The notes below the pieces were generated by a model. It was not told the DNA's origin and ran no database searches. It worked only from the letters and a program-made list of their open reading frames with translations. The position numbers and the translations under genes were made by a program. Below, one piece after another: positions 16,040-18,298 of a stretch of 18,298 nt of DNA. Numbering within the stretch: position 1 is the first letter of the stretch; each line of letters opens with the position of its first letter. This stretch comes from Spirochaetales bacterium. GTDB taxonomy: Bacteria; Spirochaetota; Spirochaetia; Sphaerochaetales; Sphaerochaetaceae. Location of the stretch: positions 1 through 18,298 of the forward strand of contig JALFYG010000107.1 in NCBI GenBank assembly GCA_022784805.1, in the 5' to 3' direction.

Positions 16040-17266
16040 TCAGAAAGCCCAATCTCCATTACGGAATACCGGGACTACTCTTCCATCTTTGGTTATCGCA
16101 TCGATATCGAGAGTGTCGGAGCCAATCATAAAATCAACATGGATTATGGATTCATTGACGCCCTCCTCCTTGCACTTCTCCTTGCCTTTCTCTTCATAAC
16201 ATCTTACACAGTTATCGAAGCCGGCGCCGAGAGCAAGGTGGCATGTTGCGTTCTCATCAAACAGAGTATTGAAGAAAAGGATACCTGACTGTCTGATCGG
16301 TGATTTATTGGGAACCAATGCACACTCACCTAGCTTGGATGCACCTTCATCCATCTCAAGCATCTTTGAGAGTATCTCTTTATTCTTCTCTGCACCGCAG
16401 TCAACAGCCTTTCCATTTTCAAAGCGAATCCAGAAGTTCTCTATAAGGTTTCCCTGATAAGAAAGTGGCATTGTTGCATACACGATTCCCTCGGCTCTTC
16501 CGCTCTTTGGAGAAGTGAAACACTCTTCACTTGGAATGTTTGGCTGGAAGTATATGCCACTACCAAGGGCACTCTCTCCTCCACCCATAAAGATGGAATC
16601 ATCCATAAATCCCACAGTCAAATCTGTTCCTTCCTTTGAAGTATAATGAAGGGAGTCGATGCCGAGTGAATTCAGATAATCACACTTCTCTTTGAGAATC
16701 CTATCGTGTTCTCTCCAAGAGGCTACCGGGTCGTCTGTGACGCGGGAGCAAGAGAGAATGTTTTCCCATAGTTTTTCAATGGCATCTTCATCGTTGAGCT
16801 CAGGGAAAAGCTTTCTTGCCCATGCCTTACCTGGGACAGCGGCAATACACCACTGGTATTTTCCGTCCATCTGGTCCCTATAAGTCTTGGCCACCTTACC
16901 CCTCTTCTGCAAGGCATTGCCGACTTTTTCCATATCCACGCCACTGAGGCCATCAGGATCATCACTATCAAGCCAAAGAAGGCAAGGAAGCTTATCTACC
17001 CTCCACTGGAGCTTTGCTATCTCATACTCTTCATAATTACTTAATGTCTCAAGGGACCTGTAATTGTAGTTGATGCGGTCCAAATCCTGGCTGAGCCAAT
17101 CAACGACAACTTTCCTTGCTCCAAGACGATAACACTCCTCGACGCAGAGAAGAACAAAGTCATGATTCTCGATATTGGCTTGGATCAAGACATCCTGATC
17201 TTTCTGAACATTTAAACCATAGCCTACGATCAACGAGGCATATTTTTGAAGTACACTTTTTTCCAT
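16040..17266 (-). CDS. M29 family aminopeptidase (AmpS/PepS type)
   Basis: The 408-residue cytosolic metallopeptidase removes N-terminal amino acids from peptides using two metal ions. Expected ligands are all visible: E248 in IPSEECFTSP, E314 in KLGECALVPN, H343 in CHLALGAGF, and H376 and D378 in IIHVDFMIGS; Y357 fits the conserved active-site tyrosine. KYASLIVGYGLNVQKDQDVL at the N-terminus and the final DGRVVPVFRNGDW are also typical, and the length is normal. ATG 17266 follows the TetR-type gene by 35 bp on the same strand, so the two probably share a transcript. The ribosome binding site is weak and a stem-loop overlaps the preceding stop codon. The link to the neighbouring amino-acid importer is only positional. 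Confidence 0.94.
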   Translation of the reverse strand: MEKSVLQKYASLIVGYGLNVQKDQDVLIQANIENHDFVLLCVEECYRLGARKVVVDWLSQDLDRINYNYRSLETLSNYEEYEIAKLQWRVDKLPCLLWLDSDDPDGLSGVDMEKVGNALQKRGKVAKTYRDQMDGKYQWCIAAVPGKAWARKLFPELNDEDAIEKLWENILSCSRVTDDPVASWREHDRILKEKCDYLNSLGIDSLHYTSKEGTDLTVGFMDDSIFMGGGESALGSGIYFQPNIPSEECFTSPKSGRAEGIVYATMPLSYQGNLIENFWIRFENGKAVDCGAEKNKEILSKMLEMDEGASKLGECALVPNKSPIRQSGILFFNTLFDENATCHLALGAGFDNCVRCYEEKGKEKCKEEGVNESIIHVDFMIGSDTLDIDAITKDGRVVPVFRNGDWAF

Positions 17267-17286
17267 TCCAAAAGTCTACCACCATA

Positions 17287-17304
17287 TAGTGGCCATTGCC
17301 ACTA
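17287..17304 (-). other. Intercistronic stem-loop at the TetR gene stop codon
   Basis: TAGTGGC-CATT-GCCACTA is a perfect 7-bp stem with a 4-base loop covering the TAG of the regulator gene. No T tract follows on the minus strand, so it is not an intrinsic terminator. It might affect translation or stability of the aminopeptidase part of the transcript. Confidence 0.5.
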
Positions 17305-17856
17305 CTTGATAAACATCCTCAACGCGCCTTCAAATTTTTCTCCGATGAGGGTCTTTACCTGTTCGCATAACTTCTTGTGGCTTTCCATCATTCCACCTTC
17401 AAGCCAATCCACCACTACGCCTGTAAGTCCATAAGTCAGCATCTTGATGACAAATTGTAGATCCTGCTCCTTGATATTCTGACCTTTGGCCTTTTCCCTG
17501 ACTATTCTGTCAAAGATGCTGAAACTCCATCCGTAGATTATGTTACAGAAGTCATCTTTTAAGTGAGAGTGAAAAAGTGTCAGGATAAACTTTCTCTCTT
17601 CTTCTGCCTTCTCCAGGACCATGTCCATAGAGTCAATCCACATACCGCTTTTGGCAGCTTCTGCCCGAGTCCTCTCCAAGCATTGTGATATTCCCCACGA
17701 CATAAGGTCTCTCTCATCTTTGAAGTGATAATAAAATGTGTGGCGGTTGACTCCGACGCGTTCAGTGATATCGGAGATTGTAATCTTACCTAAGGGTTTC
17801 TCTTCTACAAGACTTTTAAACGACTGAAATAGTCTCTCTTTGGTTGACTGCGCCAT
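17302..17856 (-). CDS. TetR/AcrR family transcriptional regulator
   Basis: The 184-residue protein has the TetR N-terminal DNA-binding domain: TKERLFQSFKSLVEEKPLGK, then the helix-turn-helix ITISDITERVGVNRHTFYYH followed by FKDERDL. The C-terminal part, with LTYGLTGVVVDWLEGGM, resembles the short C-terminal domain found in TetR regulators of Firmicutes and spirochaetes (DhaS-like group). It is upstream of, and probably cotranscribed with, the aminopeptidase gene and divergent from the DUF3842-type gene, so it likely controls itself and perhaps both neighbours. ATG 17856 is the only start that leaves the DNA-binding domain complete; AAGGA lies about 12 bases upstream, a little far. The inducer is unknown. 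Confidence 0.93.
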   Translation of the reverse strand: MAQSTKERLFQSFKSLVEEKPLGKITISDITERVGVNRHTFYYHFKDERDLMSWGISQCLERTRAEAAKSGMWIDSMDMVLEKAEEERKFILTLFHSHLKDDFCNIIYGWSFSIFDRIVREKAKGQNIKEQDLQFVIKMLTYGLTGVVVDWLEGGMMESHKKLCEQVKTLIGEKFEGALRMFIK

Positions 17857-18190
17857 ATCTATTTCTTTTCCTTATAGTAAATATAGTAATATAACAAACT
17901 GGTATATCAACCAATTTAAGTAATATATTACAGTTAGCATAAAATAACAGACAACTTATCTATTATCTCTGCTTAAATATAAACACAAAACCCAACAAAA
18001 GGTTACATCATTCTTTCGTTGATATACCTCTCTAATCACAATAGTGAAAAATTGTTACATGTCATTTTGTAATATCCAACACACTCCCCTTTCAAACTTC
18101 TAAAGTCATATCCCATATCATTGAAACCATGAAACATGCTAAAATATTGTGGTTACTAATAAAATAAGCACGAAACACGAAGGAGAGAAG
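17857..18190. promoter_or_regulatory. Divergent regulatory region with candidate TetR operator
   Basis: These 334 bp are very AT-rich and hold no gene. AAnTGGTnnnnnnACCAnTT (17897-17916) is a clear dyad that would overlap a weak -35 box (TTGGTT) of the regulator gene. Its core GGTATATCAAC (17901-17911) recurs in inverted orientation as GTTGATATACC at 18018-18028. GTAATATATTAC (17920-17931) is another perfect palindrome, and TATAGTAA is repeated at 17873-17880 and 17882-17889. TGCTAAAAT (18137-18145) is a possible extended -10 for the rightward gene, and AGGAG (18181-18185) is its ribosome binding site. Confidence 0.55.
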
Positions 18191-18298
18191 ATGAAGGTAT
18201 TAATTATAGATGCGCAAGGAGGTGGAATCGGGAAACAGATTGTTTCTGTGGTCAAACGTGAATTTCCCTCTCTTGATATTACAGCCGTAGGAACAAAC
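18191..18298 (+). CDS. DUF3842-type protein (5' part only)
   Basis: Thirty-six codons are visible before the right edge: MKVLIIDAQGGGIGKQIV, then a charged segment ending in LDITAVGTN. The start with ID.QGGGIG and the ALGTN-like strand match the small DUF3842 family of unknown function found in Firmicutes and spirochaetes; the glycine-rich loop after the first strand resembles a nucleotide-binding Rossmann-type turn. AGGAG lies five bases upstream of ATG 18191. It diverges from the TetR-type gene. The rest of the gene is outside the window, so the match rests on the N-terminus alone. Confidence 0.7.
   Translation, partial: MKVLIIDAQGGGIGKQIVSVVKREFPSLDITAVGTN

Noticed and set aside
1..18298. 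CRISPR arrays, tRNA or rRNA genes, insertion sequences
   Set aside because: No regularly spaced repeats, tRNA-like cloverleaf, rRNA sequence or transposase reading frame was found on either strand by eye.

Overview
The window reads as a chromosomal segment of a host-associated, moderately AT-rich bacterium, most likely a spirochaete of the Treponema/Sphaerochaeta type. The best hint is the amino-acid-binding protein at 13585, whose signal region ends in FANGAKEE, a form common in spirochaetal periplasmic binding proteins. LicD-type phosphotransferases and a DUF3842-like gene fit this, but the assignment is inferred, not proven.

Region 1 (1-8076) concerns cell-surface phospho-decoration. A minus-strand operon starts at 4405. 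It encodes an 874-residue protein joining a YidC/Oxa1-like membrane domain to a sulfatase/LtaS-like extracellular domain, then a CDP-glycerol glycerophosphotransferase-like enzyme, then a nucleotidyltransferase of LicC/PntC type that runs off the left edge. Divergent from it is a LicD-family gene (4542, +) with a good sigma70 promoter. A second LicD gene (5681-6634, -) is translationally coupled to a Wzx-type flippase (6628-8076, -). Together they suggest activation of a phospho-alcohol or phosphonate as a CDP derivative, its transfer to a glycan by LicD/TagB-like enzymes, and handling of the product at the membrane.

Region 2 (8077-11771) carries general polysaccharide genes: a Wzz-like co-polymerase with a degenerate kinase-like tail (+), a terminator, UDP-galactopyranose mutase (-), and, divergent from that, a membrane phosphoglycosyltransferase starting at TTG (+). 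No ordinary glycosyltransferase or Wzy polymerase is seen, so the rest of the pathway must lie elsewhere or has been lost. A 50-codon hydrophobic remnant at 5528-5680 may be a trace of a lost membrane gene.

Region 3 (11772-16039) has a MATE exporter and a complete polar amino-acid ABC importer (binding protein, permease, ATPase), with a promoter upstream and a hairpin between the binding protein and the permease.

Region 4 (16040-18298) has a minus-strand pair, a TetR-type regulator followed by an M29 aminopeptidase. Divergent from it is the start of a DUF3842-type gene cut by the right edge. The intergenic space holds a dyad that looks like a TetR operator and an inverted 11-bp copy of its core near the divergent gene.
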